DNA of 64,000 nucleotides from Spirochaetia bacterium (GTDB taxonomy: Bacteria; Spirochaetota; Spirochaetia; Sphaerochaetales; Sphaerochaetaceae), in NCBI GenBank assembly GCA_022482625.1, contig JAKVOU010000001.1, positions 2,776,784 to 2,840,783 on the forward strand, given 5' to 3'. A model generated the notes under the pieces. That model ran no database searches. It saw only the letters and a list, made by a program, of their open reading frames with translations, and was not told the origin of the DNA. This document shows, in pieces, positions 36,170 to 45,205 of the stretch (position 1 is the first letter of the stretch; each line of letters starts with the position of its first letter). A program made the position numbers and the translations under genes.

Positions 36170-37615
36170 ATGAATGAAAAGATAGATGAAGACTTGCTCT
36201 CTGCTGTATGCAAGTCATACCAGGCTACAGCATCTCTTGCTGAAACAGGAAGACAATTGGGACTATCCTATGTAAAAGTAAGGAAGATTCTCATTACAGC
36301 AGGTGTATACCATTCTGACACCTGTGATGCAGTACTACGACTGTATGAAGAAGGCATACCTCCTTCTCAGATTGCTTCTGCACTTTCTATGACAATGAAG
36401 CAGGTAAATGCCTTTATTCCATATGAAAGAACTGCGTATAATAGAAACACAGCAAGCAAAGATGCAAGTAAATGTGAACTCTACAGGAAGAGGATCAAGC
36501 ATGCCAAGGAACAAAGCATAGGAAAGAAGAAAGGAGTGAGAAAAATGACTAAGCTTACCAGTACATTTGATAATAGTGAGTTTGAACCAGTACGATTACA
36601 TCTTGAACTCTCAAACAGGATGACAGCTGATGAAATCAGCATCTTGCACCAGTATGGCAATGTAAAACATGGCAAAACCATTTCCAGGGATATCCTAGTC
36701 CCCTCTGATATCACCCTGCATGCCTTACATTTCATAATACAGAAACTCTTTGGTTGGCAGAATTCTCATCTACGGGAATTTTCTCTTCCCGATAAACTGT
36801 ATGATTCCTTGACCAAGGGAACCATGGAAGGCTTTACCAGATACGCAGGAATTCTATTCCAATACTTTGCTGATGTCGATAGACCGAACCAATACTGGGA
36901 TGATATCTTCGATGAAAGGACCAGTTACCAGACATGGCTCAGAAGAAAGTATCGGGGACCATATGCTTGGTACTGTGATGAAGAACGATACGATACTGTT
37001 CAAAAAGCTTTGCAGGAACTTTTTGACAAATTTCTCTCTGCCAACGTAAGGGAATCCTGGAGTTCCGATAAGATCGTAAAGACTTCGCTACTTAAAAAAC
37101 TGACTATAAAAGAAGCTGGGAAAAGCATTGCATTCTATACTGATTTCAAAGGCTTGCTGGAACGCCTTGAAGTATGTGCTCTTCTGACTTCTCCGACAGA
37201 AAAGCTCCATGACATAGAAGCCTGCCGGGGCCGCTATGACAGGAAAGGGGATCCAATCGTATGCCCATGTACCAGAAAATTGGACTATGCCTACGATTTC
37301 GGAGATGATTGGCATGTAGCCATCACCAGACCTGATGACTACAGTGATTTGCTCAAGGCAGGTATAGTTACCGAAGAAGCCATACAGGAAGCAACAGATA
37401 CGGTCCGTACCAAGCATCTTCCAGTCTGCATAGCCTATGACGGCTATCGTCTTGTCGATGATGTTGGCGGTATAGGTGGTTTCTTGGATCTTCTGCAGCA
37501 GAATGTCTTTTTGCATGGTACACCTTATAGTGATGACCCTGACGAAGACCTGCGAGGCTGGGCAAGGGATATGGGGTGGTCTACCCGTATGGGAAAAGCA
37601 AAGAACCTGCTCTAA
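36170..37615 (+). CDS. Plasmid pRiA4b ORF-3-like protein with N-terminal HTH
   Basis: This 481-residue protein has an N-terminal region (residues 1-90) with two HTH-like segments (LAETGRQLGLSYVKVRKILI and PSQIASALSMTMKQVNAFI). The C-terminal half holds the pRiA4b ORF-3 (MM3350-like) domain, seen in LHALHFIIQKLFGW, YDFGDDWHVAI and DDVGGIGGFLDLL. The domain is widespread in mobile loci and its activity is unknown. It is convergent with the next gene across a strong hairpin. Confidence 0.78.
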   Translation: MNEKIDEDLLSAVCKSYQATASLAETGRQLGLSYVKVRKILITAGVYHSDTCDAVLRLYEEGIPPSQIASALSMTMKQVNAFIPYERTAYNRNTASKDASKCELYRKRIKHAKEQSIGKKKGVRKMTKLTSTFDNSEFEPVRLHLELSNRMTADEISILHQYGNVKHGKTISRDILVPSDITLHALHFIIQKLFGWQNSHLREFSLPDKLYDSLTKGTMEGFTRYAGILFQYFADVDRPNQYWDDIFDERTSYQTWLRRKYRGPYAWYCDEERYDTVQKALQELFDKFLSANVRESWSSDKIVKTSLLKKLTIKEAGKSIAFYTDFKGLLERLEVCALLTSPTEKLHDIEACRGRYDRKGDPIVCPCTRKLDYAYDFGDDWHVAITRPDDYSDLLKAGIVTEEAIQEATDTVRTKHLPVCIAYDGYRLVDDVGGIGGFLDLLQQNVFLHGTPYSDDPDEDLRGWARDMGWSTRMGKAKNLL

Positions 37616-37648
37616 CAACTTGTTTATTTCTTAAGTACTATATTCCTT

Positions 37649-37698
37649 GGATAGCCACATGAAGTGTCTTATCTCTTAGGCTCTTCATGTGGCTATCC
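37649..37698. terminator. Perfect 16-bp stem between convergent genes
   Basis: GGATAGCCACATGAAG (37649-37664) pairs perfectly with CTTCATGTGGCTATCC (37683-37698) around an 18-base loop. No clean T-run follows on either strand. Its place between convergent genes suggests a bidirectional transcript end. Confidence 0.5.
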
Positions 37699-38316
37699 AG
37701 TTTCTGGTGTTTTTATCTGATTTTTCCTACTTGTTCTATCCTTCCTGCATTTTTCCCTGATAATTGCTGCTACAGCTTCTACTGTGTATCTATCGCAGAT
37801 AGCATTGATCCACTTGTTCTTTTCATCTTCATCATCCATAAAGGACTTGATCGGTTTCGGTATTATTTCCAACCCTTTGAGCGATATCACAGGGACTCCT
37901 CTTTGCTTACCTTCTTCTTTGACCATGAAGTCCTGTTCCATGCAGTTTGTTCCGTTGATCCAGACCCAACGCGTCTTTGGATTTTCTCTGAGTGTCATAT
38001 CAAGGAATACGATATTTCTTTGCACAATATCTTCATGGGCGTAACCCTTGCCTGTAATGACTAGAAGAAGTTTTTCTTTGTTTTCTTGTAAAAGGATGCT
38101 TTTCCCTTTGAGAAACAAACTGCAGTACTCAGGAGTCGAGTAAATCCCTTCGGGAGTAACATCACGATAGTCTTTGTTTTTGAACAGCCGATGGATTTCG
38201 TTCATCATCCTGCTGGTGTAATCCTTGTCAATCTGTCGGACTGTAATGATCATACTACCGGCAGATGCCTTTTCCTGTCTTGGTACAGGAGTTACCTGTA
38301 ATTGTTCAAGTTTCAT
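37693..38316 (-). CDS. Hypothetical protein
   Basis: This 207-residue soluble protein matches no family I recognise. The central part (LLLVITGKGYAHEDIVQRNI, TRWVWINGTNCMEQDF) looks globular and the C-terminus is highly basic (IIREKCRKDRTSRKNQIK). It has no signal peptide or membrane helix. The coding strand is well used throughout and the frame does not overlap a better candidate. Its stop lies inside the hairpin at 37649-37698. Confidence 0.6.
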   Translation of the reverse strand: MKLEQLQVTPVPRQEKASAGSMIITVRQIDKDYTSRMMNEIHRLFKNKDYRDVTPEGIYSTPEYCSLFLKGKSILLQENKEKLLLVITGKGYAHEDIVQRNIVFLDMTLRENPKTRWVWINGTNCMEQDFMVKEEGKQRGVPVISLKGLEIIPKPIKSFMDDEDEKNKWINAICDRYTVEAVAAIIREKCRKDRTSRKNQIKTPETG

Positions 38317-38391
38317 ATTTGCTACCTTTGCCTATAGGTGTTTCCTTCTTTGTCTGATGTGCTTTTATCTCTTTTCCCTTTATGGTCGAAT

Positions 38392-38427
38392 AGCATGCCG
38401 AAAGAATTTTTTCTCTTTCAGCATGCT
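38392..38427 (-). other. Hairpin downstream of the lipoprotein gene
   Basis: Arms at 38392-38405 and 38414-38427 (AGCATGC...GAAAGA with TCTTTC...GCATGCT) pair with one mismatch. It lies 30 bases after the lipoprotein stop and may terminate that transcript, although no T-run follows. Confidence 0.45.
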
Positions 38428-38458
38428 GTTCTCATGCAATCAAATAACCTTCCTGCCG

Positions 38459-38911
38459 TTATTCTTCAGCTGACTTGGCAAACTGGGTAAAGGTTTGACT
38501 CCCTAAAGCAGTGGCTTTGAGGTGGTTGGTTGCCTCATCGTAGGCGAGGGTAAAGGAAGCATCACTTTCACTGGTTCCTTGGTAGTACAGACTACCGGAA
38601 ACAACAGTCAGGTCATACGTACTGTCCAAGATCACTCCACCGGCATCGTTATATGCATACATCAGCCAACTGTCATCGGTACAAGTAAGCACAATCCTTC
38701 CAAAACCATCTAGGATACCTCCATCCTGTGTACCAGTTTGCAACCAAGTCCCGACATATAGGCTCTGAGCTCTGGCCTGTTCTGCTTCTTGGTCGACCAG
38801 CGAATCAATGTTATCCGGTAGTTTGATCTCTGGATCATCCAGACATCCTTGATTCAACACACAGCATGCCAGCAATACTGCACACACTCCGATACCATGT
38901 CTTAACTTCAT
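38459..38911 (-). CDS. Putative lipoprotein
   Basis: This 150-residue protein has a lipoprotein signal peptide with lipobox LNQGC (cysteine about residue 23), so it is probably membrane-anchored. The mature part has a lipocalin-like repeating pattern (YVGTWLQTGTQDGG, YDLTVVSGSLYYQG) seen in small beta-rich lipoproteins. The start at 38911 has AAGGAGGT. It is in an operon with the membrane protein upstream. Confidence 0.75.
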   Translation of the reverse strand: MKLRHGIGVCAVLLACCVLNQGCLDDPEIKLPDNIDSLVDQEAEQARAQSLYVGTWLQTGTQDGGILDGFGRIVLTCTDDSWLMYAYNDAGGVILDSTYDLTVVSGSLYYQGTSESDASFTLAYDEATNHLKATALGSQTFTQFAKSAEE

Positions 38912-38931
38912 GGTAGACCTCCTTATATTGT

Positions 38932-39477
38932 TCACTTGCTTTGATTTTTCGGGATATAGAACACTCTGAGGTTATCTTTTCCGACGAGAGACAATGTTTC
39001 ACTCAGGCCGTTCCTACTTGCAGCATGAAGCAGCTTCATCTTGTTGCCATTGGGTAAGTAGGCAACAAGGCACTTGGTTTCCTTGTCGTAAGTAGCAGAT
39101 CCAGCAAAAGGCAAGGCAAGCGTATCGTCTATGAGATAAAAGTACAGTGGAAACAGCCTGAGGCCTTGGACTTCTCCATGCTTGTCTGGCAGGCCGGAGA
39201 ATACCAATCGCTGGAACTCAATCCCTTCAAATTCAGCAGGTAGTTCAGCACCTGCCATCCTGTCATATTCCCAACTGCTTCCTAAGAAAGAGAGCAACAA
39301 TGTCGTAGCTTCATCTTCTTCAATTTCCGGAACCGGACTCTTCCGTACACTGCAGAACAGGACATAGACGAGAAGTGTGAGAGCAGCAAGGAACAGTATG
39401 CACATGGCTATCCGCCCACGGGTCCAGAACTCCTTCTTTGAAGGGGTATTTGACCCTTCATCTTCTGTTTGTTTCAT
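38932..39477 (-). CDS. Single-pass membrane protein of unknown function
   Basis: This 181-residue protein has one transmembrane helix (about residues 24-43) after a polar N-terminus. The soluble C-terminal domain (SATYDKETKCLVAYLPNGNK, MKLLHAASRNG) resembles in style the mature part of the neighbouring lipoprotein. The pair may form one envelope unit, but the function is unknown. Confidence 0.65.
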   Translation of the reverse strand: MKQTEDEGSNTPSKKEFWTRGRIAMCILFLAALTLLVYVLFCSVRKSPVPEIEEDEATTLLLSFLGSSWEYDRMAGAELPAEFEGIEFQRLVFSGLPDKHGEVQGLRLFPLYFYLIDDTLALPFAGSATYDKETKCLVAYLPNGNKMKLLHAASRNGLSETLSLVGKDNLRVFYIPKNQSK

Positions 39478-39705
39478 TATCAGTTACCTCTGTTGTTATC
39501 AGCTTGCACTGGATTTGCGAAGAAATCCATCTACTTTGGCCGAAGTAGAAAAATGGCAATTAGAGTACTCTATTTGCTATTTTTTCATGCCCAGCTGGAT
39601 AAAACGCCTTTTCTCGAAGTAACTGATAAGGCAAAAAAAAACTCATAGTACGGATGTTTTCTAATCCGAAGTAACAGAACAAAAGCAACGGGAGGTTACT
39701 GTCCC

Positions 39706-40233
39706 TTATGCTGTAACAAGTGTGAGCGAAGTACCCAATGTGTACGATTCATACTTCAAGCAGAATTCCTCAATGGAAGTATCCAAGGCTGTGACCCATA
39801 GGATGAGGGTGATCATGGGAAGTTCATCTATGGAATCACGTTGTTCGTTGCGATAGATTGTCTGTGGGCTCAGACAGGCTTTCTTAGCAAGGGCAGATTG
39901 GGACAATCCTTTCTTTTTCCTTTGTTGCCGGACAAAGGTTCCGAACCTGTGTATTTCGGGATTTTTCTGGGCAAGATACTGTAACCGTTCCTGTTCCAGA
40001 TTTACTGCCTTGCCGCCGGCCAGTGCGAAGAATGCATGTGGCAGTATCTGGACAGCTCGGCAGAGCTTGCGGATTGTCAGGAACTTTGGGTTCCAATTGT
40101 CTTCTGCGTAGAGAAGCGTCGTCTGTCCGATTTTTGCAAGGGCTGCAAGGTTACTGGGAGACATGGATGCAAAAGTAGACAATTCTTCGATTGCCTTGGC
40201 ATAGGAAAGGGTGCCATTTTCTTGATGATGCAT
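39706..40233 (-). CDS. XRE-family regulator with two HTH-like regions
   Basis: This 175-residue protein has a C-terminal XRE HTH (FVRQQRKKKGLSQSALAKKACLSPQTIYRNE, about residues 95-125). Its N-terminal half also resembles an XRE domain (LAALAKIGQTTLLYAEDNWNPK). The ATG at 40233 has AAGGAAC upstream and is preferred over 40269. It is probably a DNA-binding regulator of a nearby element. Confidence 0.72.
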   Translation of the reverse strand: MHHQENGTLSYAKAIEELSTFASMSPSNLAALAKIGQTTLLYAEDNWNPKFLTIRKLCRAVQILPHAFFALAGGKAVNLEQERLQYLAQKNPEIHRFGTFVRQQRKKKGLSQSALAKKACLSPQTIYRNEQRDSIDELPMITLILWVTALDTSIEEFCLKYESYTLGTSLTLVTA

Positions 40234-40819
40234 GATAGTTCCTTTTTGAGCTAGTAAGCTATATAGCAAACTATTGTAATATGGAATTTCTATTTACGCA
40301 ATAACTTTTTACCATGTCACAAATTAATGACATTGCTACACATATGTAATGTTATTTTTATATCTAAAAATGGCTTTTATTTGTTGCTATCAGATGTCAG
40401 AAGTATATATCTTTTTCACTATAGGTTCGGATTTACATTATTGAAAATACGATAATTTATGTGTTATATATCAATCTATTTCTTTACTATTATTGAAGAA
40501 AAGTCCTCTGTAACTTGACTTGGCAATACTTACAGACAGGAGACATGGCAAGAATCTTTTTGCTTTTGCAGAGACCTTTTTTTCGGGATTACCATATTTC
40601 AAAAATGAGTTTTTCTTTGAACAAGTTCCGAGGTATCAGTTGATACTTTTTCATAGCGTCAAGAAGGATTACACATACTTACTGTGTGTTGTTACAGCTT
40701 GCAATATAGACAACAAGAAGTAAGGATACTGTACTTCATCACAATTGCCTTGTAAGGGAATGCAACGGTTTTCTGAACATCGGTATGGGCCATATGTAAG
40801 GCTAAGAGAATATTCAATA
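40234..40819. other. AT-rich gap with no supported gene
   Basis: No frame here has a ribosome site or a recognisable domain. The sequence is AT-rich and may include the decayed promoter and 5' end of the NhaC pseudogene that follows. Confidence 0.4.
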
Positions 40820-42410
40820 TCGGGAGGTACATTGGAAACATACGGTGTATTTGCATTGTTGCCATCGCTTGTAGCGCTGTTGCATTTTTTCTTGACGAAA
40901 AAAGTCATTGCATCATTGTTCTACGATGTACTTGTGGGAGGTCTGATGATTTACCATGGGAACATCTTTGCTGCGGTAGCTCAGAGCTGGTTGGAATTAG
41001 TCTTCCCAGCAGTTGATGGATAAGTGGTAGGCAGAGTACTTCTTGTTCCTGTTTGTCACCGGTGCTATCGGTATCATCAAGGTTTGTGGTGGCTATGTAC
41101 TGGCAAAGAAACTTGAGAAGTGTATCAATTACAGCAGGAGATCAGAATTTCTTATTGCTATCCTTGGTATACTCATATTTTCAATGAATATGCCAATACT
41201 ATCATTGTCGGCACGGCAACTAAGTCACTTTCTGATGGAAAGCGCCTACCCTGTGAGAAATTTGCTTACCTGCTTGATTCTACTGCTTCACCGGTATCAG
41301 GGCTGTCCCCGATTTCTGACTGGGCTGGATTCCAGACAAACACCATTGCAGTTTCCTTGGCTGGTATCGGTACAGGTGCCTATGCTATCTGGCTGCGTTC
41401 CATCCTGTATATGTACTATTACTGATTTACCATTACCTTGGTATGCATCATTGCGCTTACCCAGAGGAACTTTGGCTCGATGTATCTGGCCGAGTACCGT
41501 ACCAGGACAACTGGCAAGTTGCTTCGTGACGGTGCCGAACCTGCCAGAAATGTCGAAGCCGAAGTAGGTGAGATGAAAACAGAATATCTTTCGATCTAGA
41601 CCTTCATACTGCCGATTGTCATCTTGATTTTCCTTGCTCTCTTTGACATGTGGTGGACCGGCGGCGGTCCCGAGGCTGAGTCTTTCTCTGCTGCCTTTGG
41701 GGATTCCAATACTGCCTGTGCCCTGCTGTGGGGTACCTTTGACATAGTCATCATCGGTATGATCATGCGCCTTGTACTGAAGATCATGAGCTTCAAGGAG
41801 ATTATGGATACCTTCATGAGCGGAGCCAAGACAATGTTCGTTGCATTCCTGCTGATGGTATTTGCCTGGGCGCTGAAAGCTGCCTGCCTGTGATGCTGTA
41901 GAAACTGCAGACTTCTGTATCAAGACCATTTTGCTGTTGGTAGATAATCTTCCTGCTGTTCTTCCTGTTGCCGTCTTCATCGTCTGCATGATTCTGTCTT
42001 TCGGACTGGGTACCTCTTGGGGAACGGTGGCAATCATCACACCGATTGCTCTCCCTCTTGCTTTTGCTACTACCGGTGGTCAGCTTAACTGGATTGTCTA
42101 TGCAACCGTAAGTTCTGTACTCAGCGGTTCGATATTCGGTGATCATTATTCTTTGATATCGGATACAACGATTATCTCTTCTACCTTTGCAGGATCTGAT
42201 CATATGGACCACGTGACTACACAGATCCCATATGCTGTGTTTGCTGCAGTGATTGCTATCATAGGCTACTTCCTGATGCTTATCGGGTTGCATTGGGCTA
42301 TTATCCTGCCACTTGATGTCGTAGCTCTGTACTTCGGTACCATCTGGCTCAACAAGAGATCTGCCAAAAAGTATGGGATCCCTGAAATCCGGCAGGATTT
42401 CAAGGAATGA
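40820..42410 (+). pseudogene. NhaC-type Na+/H+ antiporter, degenerate
   Basis: Segments in several plus-strand frames together resemble an NhaC antiporter: TYGVFALLPSLVALLHFFLTKK (40835-40900), TIIVGTATKSLSDGKRLP (about 41190-41250), LPIVILIFLALFDMWWTGG (about 41610) and LGTSWGTVAIITPIALPLAF (about 42006). They are interrupted by stops near 41025, 41425, 41600 and 41895 and by frame changes. The gene cannot make a full-length protein. Confidence 0.82.
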
Positions 42411-42699
42411 CAACGTCTTTTACCGTTTGATTGGTGTTTGTTTTGCTATGTGCAGTGGCATCGGAAGAGTCCGGTGCCACTGTTCTTTTTGATGCTATGA
42501 TTCTTACTTATAAATTGCGGTCGATAGAATAATGGCAAGAACTATTTTGAGTGAAATTCCATAAGTATAAATTTTAGATCTTCCTACTTTGAAAAAAATT
42601 AGAATAAAATATTTGTAAGTATTTGATTTTAGATGTATTCTTTTGCTATTATTTTTTAAGTAGGATGGTAATTTTCTTGTAGTAAAAGGAGATGATAGT

Positions 42700-43227
42700 A
42701 TGAGATATTGGATTACAACACAGTGGCCTGAATATGACATCAAAGATTCAAGTAGCCATGCTTGTATATGGGTAAGAGAAAATGGTAGAGAAATTATCAA
42801 ACAAATGGCAATTGGGGATTATGTTTTTATTTATGAGTCTAAGACTGGTCCATGCAGATATTGTAATGGTGAGCAATTTTGCAGTCCGACTGATAAGAAT
42901 TGTCGGATATGCCGTGCGAAAAAAGGTAAAAAAGGAATAGTCGAATTACGAAGAATATGCTCTGAGGTGCAGAAAAATGATAAGTTCTCATATTTTTCAA
43001 ATAGAAAGAGTGACAAAGAATTATGGGGTTGGTATCGGGAAACAGATTTGGTTAATCAATTTGGCAAGGCCAGTCCCTCTGTGGAAGTAAATAAAGTGTT
43101 GGGCTATAAAAGTGGTTATAACCTTCATGGTTTTGGACAAAACCATTCTGGTATACGTGAGATAAAGAATACTGAATATAAAGAATTGCTAGCTTATGCA
43201 CATAAAGTGATTTATCAAGAAATTTAG
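42700..43227 (+). CDS. EVE/PUA-like domain protein with a cysteine cluster
   Basis: This 175-residue protein starts RYWITTQWPEYD...GREIIKQMAIGDYVFIYES, the pattern of EVE-type PUA domains, which bind modified bases in DNA or RNA. A cysteine-rich segment follows (CRYCNGEQFC...CRIC, residues 48-69), possibly binding zinc and not part of the usual EVE fold. AAAGGAG precedes the start. It is AT-rich and stands alone beside IS debris, which suggests transfer and a possible link to a restriction-like system now lost. Confidence 0.6.
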   Translation: MRYWITTQWPEYDIKDSSSHACIWVRENGREIIKQMAIGDYVFIYESKTGPCRYCNGEQFCSPTDKNCRICRAKKGKKGIVELRRICSEVQKNDKFSYFSNRKSDKELWGWYRETDLVNQFGKASPSVEVNKVLGYKSGYNLHGFGQNHSGIREIKNTEYKELLAYAHKVIYQEI

Positions 43228-43234
43228 TGTGTCT

Positions 43235-43455
43235 AGACACCCCTGTATCATCTGTAATTCTCTGTACTGTGGCCCTTTCCTGTAGAGGCAGCACCTGCAT
43301 AAGCAGTTGCACGGCCTTCCTTTTTACTCTCTTCAGTTGTTGCACGGCCGGAAACGGGTAGCCGTACAGGTTGTTGTCCTTGTGGCAAATTGCCTTTATT
43401 TCGTCCTTGAGTGTCTTGTCCCTGTCAGGCTTGTGGCTTGTTTCGGCAAGACAAG
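43235..43455 (-). pseudogene. IS3-family orfB fragment
   Basis: The minus strand reads LKDEIKAICHKDNNLYGYPF, then RKAVQLLMQVLPLQE. These fragments match the part of IS3 orfB just before the DDE domain, with an internal deletion. No catalytic domain remains. Confidence 0.6.
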
Positions 43456-43460
43456 GTCAA

Positions 43461-44111
43461 TCATTTGCTGGTATCAGACCTCTTCTGTGCCATGTCATGG
43501 AGGATATGTTTTTTTAGCAATTCCTTGGCTTGTTGCTTCTTGTTATCCTTGAGCAACTGCATGAGTGTACCATGTTGTCCTATGTACATGGATAGCTCCT
43601 CGTCTGGTTCGTCTTGTTCGATTCTCAGTTGCTGGACCTTTGCGTCCAACCGATTGTAAAGGTCCATCAAGGCATTATTGCCTGTTGTCTTGATCAGTGT
43701 CGAATGGAAGAGAGAGTCATATTCAAAGGCTTCTGCACGTTTCCCTGTGGAGAAAGCAAAGAAACAGTCTGCGGCATGCCGTGAAAGTGTGGGGAAGTTC
43801 AGTTCCAAGATTTTCGGATCGATGTTGTCGATTGCAAAACACTCCAACGCGATGCGTACCTTTGCTATGTCAAGTGCTTCCCTGTCATTTATTTTGTTTA
43901 CTTCGGCATGTGTCCGTGGATTCAAGGTTACCAAACCATATTCACTTAATCTCCTGATGGCTTCCCTTATGGGTGTCCGTGATACCCCGAACTGGCGGGC
44001 CAGTTCCTCTTCCTGTATTTTTTCTCCTCCTTTGATTTCCTTGCTCAGGATCTTTTCCTTGAGTACCTCATATACTTGATCCGCAAGACTGGTCTGTTTG
44101 ATTAATGACAT
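43461..44111 (-). CDS. GntR-family (FCD) transcriptional regulator
   Basis: This 216-residue regulator has the GntR winged HTH (residues 10-75; IQEEELARQFGVSRTPIREA) and an FCD ligand domain (about 90-205). FCD histidines that bind metal and carboxylate effectors are seen in LFHSTLIKTTG and QHGTLMQLL. It is divergent from the transketolase operon, with GTATAC half-sites between them. The same palindrome precedes both larA copies, making this the best candidate regulator of all three. Confidence 0.9.
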   Translation of the reverse strand: MSLIKQTSLADQVYEVLKEKILSKEIKGGEKIQEEELARQFGVSRTPIREAIRRLSEYGLVTLNPRTHAEVNKINDREALDIAKVRIALECFAIDNIDPKILELNFPTLSRHAADCFFAFSTGKRAEAFEYDSLFHSTLIKTTGNNALMDLYNRLDAKVQQLRIEQDEPDEELSMYIGQHGTLMQLLKDNKKQQAKELLKKHILHDMAQKRSDTSK

Positions 44112-44133
44112 TTGTTTCCTTCGGGTTATTGTT

Positions 44134-44146
44134 TTGTGTATACAAT
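44134..44146. promoter_or_regulatory. Partial GntR half-site upstream of the regulator gene
   Basis: TTGTGTATACAAT contains the half-site GTATACAA of the palindrome found at 855, 44271 and 62299. It lies about 25 bases upstream of the gntR start, consistent with autoregulation. Confidence 0.45.
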
Positions 44147-44239
44147 AAGCATAATGCCTTATTTCGTCAAGTTTGGTTTCTTTTACAAAAGTCCAGTAAT
44201 TTGCATTTTATTCTAGGAGAAAAACTTTGGCTATTTTTC

Positions 44240-44294
44240 TTGACAAAATAATAAAACAATGGTAGGTATATTGTATACTGTATACTGTATACAA
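44240..44294 (+). promoter_or_regulatory. Transketolase operon promoter with overlapping GntR operators
   Basis: A -35 box TTGACA (44240-44245) is followed after 17 bases by TAGGTA/TATATT-like -10 sequence. Directly downstream, GTATAC occurs three times at 7-base steps (44273, 44280, 44287), framed by TTGTATAC and GTATACAA. This gives two overlapping copies of the palindrome seen before both larA genes. Binding here would block the start site. Confidence 0.72.
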
Positions 44295-44314
44295 TTGTAC
44301 AGTAAGGAGACAAG

Positions 44315-45205
44315 ATGGAAAAAGGAATATCAGAATTGCTGGCAGATCCTTCAAGAAAAATGAATGCCGAGGAACTGGCTGCTCTTGCAGCAGTATTTCG
44401 GAGGAAGATGTTTGAAATCCTTCACCAGAGGGGAACAGGTCATTGGGGAGGTGCCTCTTCCTGTGCAGAACTGGTTACCTCTCTTTATTTCAACAGACTG
44501 AACATAAAGGCCGATTGCCCGGAGTGGACAGATCGTGATCGTTTCATACTGAGTAAAGGACATGCTTCTGTGAATCTCTATACCGTCATGGCATACAGAG
44601 GATTCTTTTCCGTGGACATGCTTCCTGAGTTCAGGACGCTGGGGTCCTGCCTGCAAGGACATCCTTGTATGACGAAGTTGAAAGGTGTGGACATGTCTAC
44701 TGGAGCTTTGGGACATGGTATTTCCGTAGGACTAGGTATGGCCTTGGCAGCAAGGGTAGCGCACAGGGACTATTGGACGTATGTACTGACCGGAGAAGGC
44801 TGTCTGGATGAGGGTTCGAGCTGGGAAGCGTTGATGGCAGCATCCAAGTATAAACCTGAGCACCTGGTACTGATGATCGATTACAATAAGGTCCAGTTGG
44901 ATGGTACCGAGGATGAAATAATGCCGTTGGAACCTTTGGATGACAAACTGAGGGCCTTTGGATGGAATGTCTGTCCCTGTGAACTTGACGGCAACAATAC
45001 ATCTGATATCCTGCGGTCCTTTGAATGGATGGATGAGGAAGGTCCATGGCCGAAGGCAGTTATCTACAATACCGTCAAGGGGAAAGGAGTATCCTTCACG
45101 GAAGGAAACCATAAGTGGCATGGAGCTGTCATTACGGACGATGCTTTCGAGAAAGGTATCGTTGAACTGAATGCGGATATTGTTTCAAAGGAGGCTGCAT
45201 TATGA
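44315..45205 (+). CDS. Transketolase, N-terminal (pyrophosphate-binding) subunit
   Basis: This 296-residue protein is the N-terminal half of a split transketolase: GTGHWGGASSCAELVTSLYF near residue 38, SKGHASVNLY near 79, and the thiamine-diphosphate motif GEGCLDEGSSWEALM...N near residues 155-190. It transfers two-carbon ketol units together with the next subunit. AAGGAG precedes the start. The 4-base overlap with the C-terminal subunit ensures balanced synthesis. GntR control suggests a dedicated catabolic, not housekeeping, role. Confidence 0.93.
   Translation: MEKGISELLADPSRKMNAEELAALAAVFRRKMFEILHQRGTGHWGGASSCAELVTSLYFNRLNIKADCPEWTDRDRFILSKGHASVNLYTVMAYRGFFSVDMLPEFRTLGSCLQGHPCMTKLKGVDMSTGALGHGISVGLGMALAARVAHRDYWTYVLTGEGCLDEGSSWEALMAASKYKPEHLVLMIDYNKVQLDGTEDEIMPLEPLDDKLRAFGWNVCPCELDGNNTSDILRSFEWMDEEGPWPKAVIYNTVKGKGVSFTEGNHKWHGAVITDDAFEKGIVELNADIVSKEAAL

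Noticed and set aside
39607-39645. GCCTT...AAGGC stem next to a run of A considered as a terminator
   Set aside because: For either strand the T-run is on the wrong side of the stem for a Rho-independent terminator, and the stem is only five pairs.
41297-42040. 247-codon minus-strand frame in the NhaC region
   Set aside because: Low-complexity antisense frame over a clear antiporter pseudogene.
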